Source: Planctomycetaceae bacterium UBA4732
GTDB taxonomy: Bacteria > Planctomycetota > Planctomycetia > Gemmatales > Gemmataceae
Assembly (NCBI GenBank): GCA_002404095.1
Contig: DHJA01000280.1
Location: forward strand, 1,122-6,746
Reading direction: 5' to 3'
Length of the DNA: 5,625 bases
Shown here: piece after piece, positions 1-5,625 of the stretch
How positions within the stretch are numbered: position 1 is the first letter of the stretch
Layout of the letters: every line of letters begins with the position of its first letter
Notes under the pieces: model-generated
The model's database searches: none
Seen by the model: the letters and a program-made list of their open reading frames with translations, nothing else
What the model was told of the DNA's origin: nothing
Made by a program: the position numbers and the translations under genes

Positions 1-39
1 AGCGCCAAGCAAGGGCGAGGCTCGCCCTTGCTTGGCGCT
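1..39. repeat. Perfect 19-bp inverted repeat (intergenic hairpin)
   Basis: Bases 1-19 are the exact reverse complement of bases 21-39, with one base (G20) between them. The arm reads AGCGCCAAGCAAGGGCGAG. Either strand could fold into a very stable hairpin, or the DNA into a cruciform. There is no T-run after it, so it is not a classic intrinsic terminator. It lies just upstream of the M24 peptidase gene, and may end an upstream gene outside the window or be a copy of a dispersed repeat. It touches the window edge, so the element may extend further to the left. An in-frame TTG at 32 lies inside the right arm and is not a credible start. Confidence 0.9.
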
Positions 40-65
40 GCGGGCTACGGGCCAGGCCACGAATC

Positions 66-70
66 GGGAG
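66..70 (+). promoter_or_regulatory. Ribosome binding site GGGAG of the M24 peptidase
   Basis: GGGAG sits six bases before the ATG at 77. This decides the start in favour of 77 over the in-frame TTG at 32, which lies within the palindrome and would add 15 residues of repeat-derived sequence. Confidence 0.65.
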
Positions 71-76
71 CGACCC

Positions 77-1177
77 ATGTTGACGGCGGAAGGGTGTCGG
101 CGGCGGCGGGAACGCTTGTGGGACCGGCTCGATCCCAAACCGGACAGCGATCATCTCCGGTTGGCCGATCCGATTCATCTCATGTACCTGGCCAATTTCC
201 ACGTCGATCCCTTCAGCCTCGGCGCCGGCTTCGGCGGCGTTCTCTTGCTGCGCCGCGACGGCCAAGCCAAGTTGCTACACGATGATCGTCTGCCCGAGTC
301 GGTCGCGCTGGCTCACGTTGAGGAGCGCGTCGTCGTCCCCTGGTACGACGGTCAGTCGCCTGGCCGCGGGCCGCGCCAACTCGCTCTGCTCAAAGAAGTG
401 AACCCGGCCCACTCCGGCGTTCGCGTCCACGACCGTCCCGGCGACCCTTACGCCGCCGTGGTCATCGGCGCCGTCGCCGCGATGCGCCGGCGTAAAGATT
501 CCGATGAAATCGATCTGTTAAAGTGCTGTATGCGCGCCGGCGAGGCCGGCCACAAGCGGGCGCTGGCCGTGGTCAAGCCGGGCATGACCGAGCTGGACGT
601 TTATTGCGAGGTCAATTCCGCTTGCATCCAAGCGGCCGGCTGTCACGTCATCGTCTACGGCGATTTCGCGGTGTCGCCGGGGCCGGAACGGCGCGGCGGC
701 CCACCCACCAGCCGCGTCCTTCAAGCCGGCGACATGCTCATCCTCGATTTCTCCGTGGTGATCGCCGGCTATCGCGGCGATTTCACCAATACGCTTGTCG
801 TCGGCCGCGAGCCGAACGCCGACCAACAACGCCTCTACGATTTATGCGTGCAGGCGATGGCCGCCGGGGAAAAGGAATTGCACGGCGGCGCGGAATGTAG
901 CGCGGTTTATGGGGCGGTGCGCGGCGTGTTCGAGAAGGAGGGCATGGCCGAGCATTTTCCCGGTCACGCCGGCCACGGCCTCGGCCTGACGCATCCGGAG
1001 GCGCCCTACTTCGTCCGCCACGCCGACGAAACACTGTTGGCCGGCGACGTAGTGGCCCTCGAACCCGGACTATATGTACCCGGAATAGGCGGCATTCGTA
1101 TCGAACACAATTACCTTGTCACCGAGCAGGGTTATGAGCGATTAAGCAACCACATAATATCGCTGAAGGGGAATTGA
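77..1177 (+). CDS. M24 family metallopeptidase (Xaa-Pro aminopeptidase/creatinase-like)
   Basis: The predicted protein has 366 residues and is a cytoplasmic dinuclear-metal hydrolase of the 'pita-bread' fold; family members cleave Xaa-Pro or related C-N bonds. An arginine-rich N-terminus leads into a creatinase-type N-terminal domain (about residues 1-138). The catalytic domain starts near K140 (KDSDEI). All five metal ligands expected of M24 are visible: D224 (ILDFS), D235 (GDFTNT), H300 (GHGLGL), E329 (LEPGLY) and E343 (IRIEHNY). H306 in THPEAPY fits the second catalytic-His region. The enzyme is therefore probably active. No signal peptide is seen. The ATG at 77 is chosen for its GGGAG ribosome site. 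The stop is one base before the next ATG, so it is almost certainly co-transcribed with the SDR. Peptidase versus creatinase-like amidinohydrolase activity cannot be decided from the sequence. Confidence 0.93.
   Translation: MLTAEGCRRRRERLWDRLDPKPDSDHLRLADPIHLMYLANFHVDPFSLGAGFGGVLLLRRDGQAKLLHDDRLPESVALAHVEERVVVPWYDGQSPGRGPRQLALLKEVNPAHSGVRVHDRPGDPYAAVVIGAVAAMRRRKDSDEIDLLKCCMRAGEAGHKRALAVVKPGMTELDVYCEVNSACIQAAGCHVIVYGDFAVSPGPERRGGPPTSRVLQAGDMLILDFSVVIAGYRGDFTNTLVVGREPNADQQRLYDLCVQAMAAGEKELHGGAECSAVYGAVRGVFEKEGMAEHFPGHAGHGLGLTHPEAPYFVRHADETLLAGDVVALEPGLYVPGIGGIRIEHNYLVTEQGYERLSNHIISLKGN
1166..1171 (+). promoter_or_regulatory. Ribosome binding site AAGGGG of the SDR, inside the upstream gene
   Basis: AAGGGG lies within the last codons of the M24 gene, seven bases before the SDR ATG at 1179. 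With the stop at 1175-1177, this arrangement suggests translational coupling of the two genes. Confidence 0.7.
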
Positions 1178-1178
1178 T

Positions 1179-1934
1179 ATGACACACGATCTGAGCGGAA
1201 AGACGGCGCTGGTGACAGGCGCGTCGCGCGGCCTGGGCGCGGCTATGGCCGCCAAACTGGCGGCTTGTGGGGCGCGGACCGCGGTAAACTACTTCGGCAA
1301 TCCTCAAAGGGCGCAACAGGTCGTCGAGCAAATCCGCAAGGCAGGCGGCACAGCCGAGGCGTTCCAGGCCGACGTGCGCGACGAGAAGGCGGTTACCGGC
1401 TTGGTAGAGCAAGTGCGAACCAAGTACGGCCCTATCGACGTGCTGGTCGCCAACGCCACGGGGCCGCAGCCGTTCATCAAGCTCGAAGACTTAACGTGGC
1501 GCGATTGTCTGGATATGCTGGAGTTTTTCGTGAAAAGCCCGGTATTGCTGGCCAAGGCGGTGGTCGGGCCGATGAAGGAACGGCGCCGCGGCCGGATCAT
1601 CAACATCGGCTCGGAGGTCTTCGACCGCGGCGTACCGGAGTTCGCAAACTATGTGTCGGCGAAGGGCGCCCAATGGGGTCTGACGCGCTCGTGGGCGATG
1701 GAACTGGCGGCCTGGGGGATCACGGTCAACCTCGTGGCGCCGGGCTGGATACCGACGGAACGCCACGCCGACGATCCGCATGAGGCCAAGGACGCCTACG
1801 CCGCGGCAGTGCCGATGAAGCACATGGGCCGGCCGGAAGACGTGGCCGAAGCCGTCGCCTACCTGGCGTCGGACGGGGCGAGCTTCGTTACAGGACAAAA
1901 GATATCCGTCAATGGGGGGAATACACTGGGGTAG
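1179..1934 (+). CDS. Short-chain dehydrogenase/reductase (SDR), FabG-like
   Basis: The protein has 251 residues, the usual classical-SDR length, and is expected to be a cytoplasmic NAD(P)-dependent oxidoreductase. The Rossmann cofactor motif is T13-G-A-S-R-G-L-G20. R17 and the lack of an acidic residue after the second strand (AVNYFGN, N37) favour NADP(H). D65-V is the usual adenine-ring contact. The catalytic S145 (NIGSE), Y158 and K162 (YVSAK) are present, followed by a substrate-loop region with APGWIPTER and a C-terminal SVNGG typical of FabG-like enzymes. Two departures are seen: the NNAG motif reads ANATG (91-95), and the position aligned with the catalytic-tetrad Asn appears to be F117 (FFVKSP). 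It follows the M24 gene by one base, and its last 26 bp overlap the end of the opposing PhyH gene. The substrate is unknown; automatic labels such as '3-oxoacyl-ACP reductase' would be over-specific. Confidence 0.94.
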   Translation: MTHDLSGKTALVTGASRGLGAAMAAKLAACGARTAVNYFGNPQRAQQVVEQIRKAGGTAEAFQADVRDEKAVTGLVEQVRTKYGPIDVLVANATGPQPFIKLEDLTWRDCLDMLEFFVKSPVLLAKAVVGPMKERRRGRIINIGSEVFDRGVPEFANYVSAKGAQWGLTRSWAMELAAWGITVNLVAPGWIPTERHADDPHEAKDAYAAAVPMKHMGRPEDVAEAVAYLASDGASFVTGQKISVNGGNTLG

Positions 1935-2805
1935 AAGCTGACGGTTCGTACAGCAGCGGGAAGAATTGCCCTTCCACTTTTCGCCCCGTCGGGACCACCG
2001 GCACGCCCTTAAGCAACGGCTCATCCGACGCCGACGCTACGCCGTCGCGCAGGACGTTGAGGACCGTCGCCCGTCGCTGGCGATCCGTCGCGTTGGCGAA
2101 CGAGCCGTGAATCATCAGCGGATGGTGAAACGCCGCCTCGCCCTTCTTCAATTCCACGGCGACGGGATGCTCAAATTGCTGTAGCTGCTCCGGCGTCAGC
2201 ACGAAGCGGATCGCTTCCATGTCGCCGGCCAATCCGGTGATCGGCAGTAAACTCCAGCAATGGCTGCCAGGGATATATTGCAGACAGCCATTATCCTTAG
2301 TAGCGTCGTCCAGACCGATCCAGCAGGTGAGGTGGGCCATCGGCTTGGTCCGCGTCCAGTACGAATAATCCTGGTGCCACGCCACGACGCCGCCGTGTTG
2401 GGCCGGCTTGCAGAATAGCTGATCGTGCCAGAAGCGCACGGAACCGCCCAGGAGCTGGCTGGCGGGGACCAGAAACGCGGGGTGCCAGAGGAGGTCGTGA
2501 AAGCCGGGCGTGATGCGCCAGGCGCCCAGCGCGTGAAATAGCACGCGCGTCGGGTCGGCGGACTCGTTGGAGTGGTATTCGTGAAAGAGGCCGTTGGCGG
2601 GATGGTTCGGGTCGAACAAACCTTGCAGCTCGCCGCGCAGCGTTTCGACCTGTTCGTCCGTGAGGATGCGGACGTCTTTTAGATATCCGTTTTGGTGGAA
2701 AAACGCCACTTGCTCGTCGCTGAGGCGGTAACGCTTCCAATCGTTGCTTTCGGGCGGAAGGAACGAGCCGACGGGCATGTGTCGCTGAGAGAGGTCTTGA
2801 GTCAT
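1909..2805 (-). CDS. Phytanoyl-CoA dioxygenase (PhyH) family protein
   Basis: The protein has 298 residues and should be a cytoplasmic Fe(II)/2-oxoglutarate-dependent oxygenase of the double-stranded beta-helix fold. The iron-binding triad is visible as H144-Q-D146 (AWHQDYSYW) and H233 (IHGSFAN). R244, eleven residues after H233 in DRQRRA, fits the 2-oxoglutarate carboxylate anchor. Other family-like blocks are LTCWIGLDD (159-167), [11 protein letters not shown] (172-182) and [10 protein letters not shown] (226-235). The N-terminal [17 protein letters not shown] block (26-42) is the usual PhyH lead-in. The ATG at 2805 is preferred, with AAGG nine bases before it; an in-frame TTG at 2829 overlapping the porin stop is a weaker alternative. 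It lies 20 bases after the porin on the same strand, so co-transcription is likely. PhyH homologues hydroxylate very varied small molecules, so no substrate is assigned. The 3' end overlaps the SDR by 26 bp. Confidence 0.93.
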   Translation of the reverse strand: MTQDLSQRHMPVGSFLPPESNDWKRYRLSDEQVAFFHQNGYLKDVRILTDEQVETLRGELQGLFDPNHPANGLFHEYHSNESADPTRVLFHALGAWRITPGFHDLLWHPAFLVPASQLLGGSVRFWHDQLFCKPAQHGGVVAWHQDYSYWTRTKPMAHLTCWIGLDDATKDNGCLQYIPGSHCWSLLPITGLAGDMEAIRFVLTPEQLQQFEHPVAVELKKGEAAFHHPLMIHGSFANATDRQRRATVLNVLRDGVASASDEPLLKGVPVVPTGRKVEGQFFPLLYEPSASTPVYSPH

Positions 2806-2814
2806 GGAACTACG

Positions 2815-2818
2815 CCTT
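2815..2818 (-). promoter_or_regulatory. Candidate ribosome binding site AAGG of the PhyH gene
   Basis: On the minus strand AAGG lies in the 20-base gap after the porin stop, nine bases before the ATG at 2805. It is short, but it supports that start over the upstream in-frame TTG at 2829, which overlaps the porin TGA. Confidence 0.4.
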
Positions 2819-2825
2819 GAAACGA

Positions 2826-4259
2826 TCAATACTCCAGATGCACACGCGCGCCGGCGATGAGAGCCGGCCCACGGTCCTGATTATAGGCGGGATGATCGAT
2901 GCCTTGTAGGTCGAGCGTGAAGTTGATGCCCTTTTTCAGCTCGCAATTGTAGTATGTTTCCAGAATCTCTTCGGGGGCGTAATGCAGTCGGCCGTCGCCG
3001 ATAATGAAGCCGACGCCGCCTTGCTCCAGATAGTCGCGGTGTGCGTTGGACAAGCCGTTAATGACGCCTGCCAGGCCGACAATGTCGTTCGGCCGATGCC
3101 AGCGCGTCCCCTTGAGTTGCAGTCCCGCGGCCGCCGTCGCGTCGATCTCGGTGAACGCCCAGGTCTCCGATTGGCCGTCGTTCCAGCCGGCCCTCATGAG
3201 AAAGCCGAGATCCGGCGTGATCTGCTTGTCGAAGCTGGCGCCGAAGCCGTACTTGGTCCGATAACTGCGCGTCAGAGTTATGTCGGGCGGAAAGGACGGC
3301 AGCGCGATCGCGTCCCGGTATTTGCCCGCATGAGAAGTATTCGCATACGCCCACTCGCGCAGATGAGCGGGTTGATCGCCCAGAATGAAATTTTCCTGGA
3401 ACTCCACGATCTGTCCGTGCGCTTTCAAGAAGTGCGGGTCGAACTCCGCCCCGTTGGCCGTGGTCGGCTCGGCGAAAATGCCGTAGCGCACGGCATAGAA
3501 CATCGTGGTGTAGTCGAACAGGGCGCCAAAGGTGTAGCCTCGTGTGTTGGCGGGGTAGTCCCAGGCGCCGGTGTACATTATCGACCAGTTGAGGAACTGG
3601 GTGCGTGGGTCGTGGCTATAGACGTTGTCGTCGAGAACGTCCTCGGAGGACATTTTGCCAACGCTGATGCTAAAGCGGTTGCGCGAGCGAATACCGGCGA
3701 TCTGGTTGGCGGCGTCCTCGACCTTCTCGCTCTCCCCCTCGAACTCAAACGTATGCCGGTAAAAGGCCCGGGCGACGTAAGGCGTCGGTTCGAGCTTGCC
3801 GGTGCGAGTGGCCTCGCCGTTGGGGAAGCCGGCGAAACCGACTGTGCCGTCGAGGCCGGTGCCGCCGGAGAATTCGGGGTTAAAGATGATTTCGCCGCCT
3901 TGCCAGGGGCGAAAATCGAAGTAGAGCGTTCCGGTGGCCGTCTGATCGTTCGTCACCCTGCCGATAGCGCTGTTCGGCCCATCATAGGGATCGTGAAAAG
4001 GGAAATTGCCCTGGTAGACCAAGGTACTCTGGGCGTGGATGCTGTACCACGGCGGCTGAGTGGGCGCGGCTTCGGCCTTCTTTTCTTCCGTCGGCGGCAA
4101 GTCGGGCGACGGATTTTTCTTGCCGGCTTGCTCAGGCGGAGGTTGGGTGTAGAGGAAGTTAAACGGCTGGTTAGGATCGAAGCCGGGAATCACCGACGGC
4201 GGCTCCGGCAAAGGCTGCCCCAGGGCGGCCGCGCAGACCAGCCATAGCGCGGTGGACAT
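2826..4259 (-). CDS. Carbohydrate-selective porin, OprB family
   Basis: The protein has 477 residues from the chosen start and should be an outer-membrane beta-barrel for diffusion of sugars or other small solutes. A hydrophobic signal segment ([11 protein letters not shown], about 4-14) is followed by a proline- and charge-rich linker (about 15-70) and then the barrel from W71. Blocks that fit OprB-type porins include [10 protein letters not shown] (75-84), ANTRGYTFG (near 237-245), the GDGRLHY region (421-427) with EEILETYY after it, and PAYNQDRGP (457-465). The chain ends in HLEY with a terminal aromatic residue, as outer-membrane barrels usually do. The start at 4259 has GGGAG eight bases upstream. 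An alternative ATG at 4301 would add 14 residues and a basic n-region (HTKKAGVR), but has no ribosome site and GC-poor third codon positions. Reading further up to 4400 would translate the intergenic repeat. It leads the operon with PhyH. Confidence 0.88.
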   Translation of the reverse strand: MSTALWLVCAAALGQPLPEPPSVIPGFDPNQPFNFLYTQPPPEQAGKKNPSPDLPPTEEKKAEAAPTQPPWYSIHAQSTLVYQGNFPFHDPYDGPNSAIGRVTNDQTATGTLYFDFRPWQGGEIIFNPEFSGGTGLDGTVGFAGFPNGEATRTGKLEPTPYVARAFYRHTFEFEGESEKVEDAANQIAGIRSRNRFSISVGKMSSEDVLDDNVYSHDPRTQFLNWSIMYTGAWDYPANTRGYTFGALFDYTTMFYAVRYGIFAEPTTANGAEFDPHFLKAHGQIVEFQENFILGDQPAHLREWAYANTSHAGKYRDAIALPSFPPDITLTRSYRTKYGFGASFDKQITPDLGFLMRAGWNDGQSETWAFTEIDATAAAGLQLKGTRWHRPNDIVGLAGVINGLSNAHRDYLEQGGVGFIIGDGRLHYAPEEILETYYNCELKKGINFTLDLQGIDHPAYNQDRGPALIAGARVHLEY

Positions 4260-4267
4260 GAGACGTA

Positions 4268-4272
4268 CTCCC
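4268..4272 (-). promoter_or_regulatory. Ribosome binding site GGGAG of the porin
   Basis: On the minus strand GGGAG lies eight bases before the ATG at 4259. No comparable purine run precedes the alternative ATG at 4301, so this site is the main reason for the chosen start. Confidence 0.55.
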
Positions 4273-4296
4273 GCCTTCTTTGTGTGTAGAGGGAAA

Positions 4297-4325
4297 CTCA
4301 TAGCGAGAAGGGCTGGCCGTCGCAA
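4297..4325 (-). promoter_or_regulatory. Weak candidate sigma70-type promoter for the porin-PhyH operon
   Basis: On the minus strand TTGCGA (4325-4320) and TATGAG (4302-4297) are 17 bases apart; each matches four of six consensus bases. Transcription would begin near 4290 and leave room for the GGGAG site. If real, the -10 box covers the ATG at 4301 and rules that start out. The match is weak and could be chance. Confidence 0.22.
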
Positions 4326-4345
4326 TGCCAGTCGCCGGCCTGGAA

Positions 4346-4482
4346 GGTGGGGCGACGGCTGTAGGGGCGGGGTCTCCCCGCCCGCAAGGTGCAACGACAT
4401 GATGATTGGTTCACGAACCTTCCGGGCGGGGAAACCCCGCCCCTACGACCGCCGCCTCCAAAATCGAGACGGGCGCCCCACC
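4346..4482. repeat. Compound inverted repeat of two GC-rich hairpins with outer 9-bp inverted ends
   Basis: Bases 4361-4390 and 4417-4446 are inverted copies of each other, matching at 28 of 30 positions. Each arm is itself a perfect hairpin with stem GGGCGGGG/CCCCGCCC and a three-base loop (TCT on the left, AAA on the right). The 26 bases between the arms hold a small GGTTC-AC-GAACC stem (4408-4419). Further out, GGTGGGGCG (4346-4354) is matched by CGCCCCACC (4474-4482), although the right side has about 21 extra bases between outer and inner repeats. No reading frame across it looks protein-coding and it encodes no transposase. It is most likely a dispersed non-coding repeat, possibly MITE-like. 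The core repeat is certain; the outer boundary is tentative. Confidence 0.8.
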
Positions 4483-4493
4483 ATTTATCCCTC

Positions 4494-4522
4494 TTGACTC
4501 CAATCACACCTGCGTCTATCGT
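4494..4522 (+). promoter_or_regulatory. Candidate sigma70-type promoter for the haem-protein gene
   Basis: TTGACT (4494-4499, five of six consensus bases) and TATCGT (4517-4522, four of six) are separated by 17 bases, the ideal spacing. Transcription would begin at about 4528-4530, just before the ATG at 4532. That would give a nearly leaderless mRNA and fits the lack of any purine-rich ribosome site before this gene. This is a consensus match by eye only. Confidence 0.4.
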
Positions 4523-4531
4523 CCGCCGGCC

Positions 4532-5524
4532 ATGAAAACCCTTATTCCACTGCTGTTGTACGCCGCCGTCTTCACGGCCCCCAACGCGCCTTCACCGGCC
4601 GACATGGGGCCGACGCGCGGCAAAGTGCTTATCCTCGAAAACGAACAGCCGCTGGCCGGCGACATCGAACGAATCGGCGACGCCTACCGCGTCCGCCGGC
4701 TCATCGGCGAAACGACGGTGCCCGCCGACCGCGTGTTGCGCCTGTGCGCCGACATGGACGAGGCGTTCAATTTCGTACGCGGCCGGGCCAACCTAAGCGA
4801 CCCCGACGAGCGCCTGCGTCTGGCCGAATGGTGCCGGCTCAATGGACTGCACGAGCGGGCGGTCGCCGAGGTCAAGGCGGCCGTGAATCTGCGGCCCGAT
4901 CACGTCCCCAGCCGTCGGCTCCTCTCTTACCTTGAGGAATCCGGCCCGCTGAAGCCGGCGCCGGCCAAGGGGCCGGATGATTCGGCGGATGGTGCGAGGG
5001 TTTCCGTCGATTTGACCGAGGAGGCGCTGGGCCAGTTCGCCGTGAAGGTTCAGCCCATCCTGATGAACGCCTGCGCCAACTGCCACGCCAACGGCCGCGG
5101 CGGCGCCTTCAAACTGACGCGCGCCTATAGCGCGGCCGTGCTGAACCGTAAGACGTTACAGCAAAACCTGACGGCCGTGCTTGCGGAAGTGAACCTTGCC
5201 CAGCCGCAGAATAGTTTGTTGTTGTCCAAGGCCGTCAGCGTTCACGGCTCGCAGGAACAGGCGCCGATCAAGAACCGGCAGGCGGCGGCTTACCATACCC
5301 TCCAAGATTGGGTGTGGGCGACGCTGGCCGACAATCCGCAATTGCGAGACGAGGCGGCGCATAGAACCGCCGCAACGTCGCCGGTCGGCGAGACGCGGAC
5401 GCCGCCAAGTGACAAGCTGCGGCCTGCGGCGCCGGGGAAGGAAGCGCCTGAACCCGCCGATCCGTACAGCCCGGACGACTTTAACCGCCAATTCCACGGC
5501 GATAAGAAGCGGCCTCAAAACTAG
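4532..5524 (+). CDS. Exported monohaem cytochrome-c-like protein with N-terminal helical-repeat region
   Basis: The protein has 330 residues. It begins with a signal peptide (MKTLIPLLLYAAVF, cleavage probably before about residue 24) and is probably periplasmic. Residues about 29-71 look like a small beta domain (GKVLI, LAGDIERIGDAYRV, VPADRVLRL). Residues about 73-136 form a helical, TPR-like stretch (LAEWCRLNGLHERAVAEVKAAVNLRPDH). A polar linker leads to the haem domain (about 164-271) with C181-A-N-C-H185 in the setting QPILMNACANCH, a form common in planctomycete c-type cytochrome domains. No methionine follows the CxxCH; H238 (SVHGSQ) and H255 (AYHTLQ) are the candidate distal ligands. 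A Pro/charged tail (about 272-330) ends the chain. The start at 4532 is chosen for the signal peptide; the in-frame TTG at 4406 would translate the intergenic repeat. No Shine-Dalgarno site is seen. Exact electron-transfer partners are unknown. Confidence 0.85.
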   Translation: MKTLIPLLLYAAVFTAPNAPSPADMGPTRGKVLILENEQPLAGDIERIGDAYRVRRLIGETTVPADRVLRLCADMDEAFNFVRGRANLSDPDERLRLAEWCRLNGLHERAVAEVKAAVNLRPDHVPSRRLLSYLEESGPLKPAPAKGPDDSADGARVSVDLTEEALGQFAVKVQPILMNACANCHANGRGGAFKLTRAYSAAVLNRKTLQQNLTAVLAEVNLAQPQNSLLLSKAVSVHGSQEQAPIKNRQAAAYHTLQDWVWATLADNPQLRDEAAHRTAATSPVGETRTPPSDKLRPAAPGKEAPEPADPYSPDDFNRQFHGDKKRPQN

Positions 5525-5552
5525 TGCTTCGTCACGCATGGATTGATGGGTG

Positions 5553-5625
5553 GGACGGGCTTCTAGCCCGTTCGGTTCCGCTGGACGGGCTTCTAGCCCG
5601 TCCGGTTCCGCTGGACGGGCTTCTA
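5553..5625. repeat. Tandem repeat, 30-bp period, each unit a hairpin; runs off the window
   Basis: About 2.4 copies of a 30-bp unit are present (5553-5582, 5583-5612, 5613-5625), and the array continues past the right edge. The first two units differ only at 5572 (T) versus 5602 (C). Each unit holds the stem ACGGGCT/AGCCCGT around a TCT loop (5555-5571; 5585-5601), followed by a CGGTTCCGCTG spacer. In the second unit the stem extends to nine base pairs (5583-5603). It starts 29 bases after the haem-protein stop. Without a T-run it is not a standard terminator, although transcripts entering it could fold and stall. The spacers are too short and too alike for a CRISPR array. Confidence 0.9.

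Larger units (their letters stand above)
4260..4531. other. Divergent intergenic region between porin and haem-protein genes
   Basis: This 272-bp gap separates the two divergent genes and should hold both of their promoters. Its centre is taken up by a GC-rich inverted repeat made of two hairpins (4361-4446), with a candidate promoter on each side. Open frames on both strands run through the repeat, but their translations (Gly/Arg/Pro-rich, for example GGVSPP and GRPRPY) reflect the repeat rather than a protein. I see no tRNA or other RNA gene here. Confidence 0.75.

Noticed and set aside
1..39. Intrinsic terminator at the left edge
   Set aside because: The stem is ideal but no T-run follows on either readable side, so Rho-independent termination cannot be claimed.
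32..76. 15-residue N-terminal extension of the M24 peptidase from a TTG at 32
   Set aside because: The TTG lies inside the perfect palindrome, and GGGAG at 66-70 points to the ATG at 77.
2982..4247. Long open frame of 421 codons on the plus strand opposite the porin
   Set aside because: It is the antisense shadow of the porin gene. Its translation is Arg/Val/Gly-rich with no recognisable domain, and the porin frame carries clear OprB-like blocks, a signal segment and a terminal aromatic residue.
4260..4400. N-terminal extension of the porin to 4400 or 4301
   Set aside because: The part beyond 4301 translates the inverted repeat. The ATG at 4301 has no ribosome site and its codons lack the GC-rich third positions of the gene, although its basic residues before the hydrophobic segment keep it possible.
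4298..4507. Small open frames on both strands across 4252-4507
   Set aside because: They are produced by the GC-rich hairpin repeat; the peptides are Gly/Arg/Pro-rich and repeat-like, with no support from ribosome sites or domains.
4406..4531. 42-residue N-terminal extension of the haem protein from a TTG at 4406
   Set aside because: It would run through the inverted repeat and bury the clear signal peptide that starts at 4532.
5553..5625. CRISPR array at the right end
   Set aside because: The 30-bp period covers both the hairpin and a short constant spacer. The intervening sequences are identical rather than unique, and no cas gene is present.

Overview
The window looks like a piece of a Planctomycetota chromosome, probably from an uncultured or lightly studied member. 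The evidence is the GC-rich composition, an OprB-type porin next to a phytanoyl-CoA-dioxygenase-like (PhyH) gene, a secreted monohaem CxxCH protein with a planctomycete-style N-terminal region, and several families of GC-rich hairpin repeats in the gaps between genes. The phylum call is inference from gene content and style; no rRNA or marker gene is present.

Layout. A perfect 19-bp-arm palindrome (1-39) opens the window. Two plus-strand genes follow as a tight operon: an M24 'pita-bread' metallopeptidase (77-1177) and a short-chain dehydrogenase/reductase (1179-1934), separated by one base. On the minus strand a second operon converges on it: an outer-membrane carbohydrate porin (4259-2826) and then a PhyH dioxygenase (2805-1909), 20 bases apart. 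The SDR and PhyH coding ends overlap tail to tail by 26 bp. A 272-bp divergent intergenic region (4260-4531) carries a large inverted repeat made of two hairpins and candidate promoters on both sides. It separates the porin operon from a plus-strand gene for an exported monohaem cytochrome-c-like protein (4532-5524). The window ends inside a 30-bp-period tandem repeat of hairpins (5553-5625).

How the genes may work together. The porin should admit small solutes across the outer membrane. The cytoplasmic PhyH oxygenase, SDR and M24 hydrolase carry out hydroxylation, oxidoreduction and C-N bond hydrolysis, the kinds of steps a small catabolic module would need. No substrate can be read from the sequence and the two operons may be unrelated. 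The haem protein is periplasmic and has no obvious metabolic link to the others.

I see no clearly new multi-gene system. The most distinctive signals are the three different hairpin-repeat families at gene boundaries, an SDR whose usual catalytic Asn position appears to be Phe, a haem domain with no methionine after its CxxCH, and a candidate nearly leaderless promoter in front of that haem gene.
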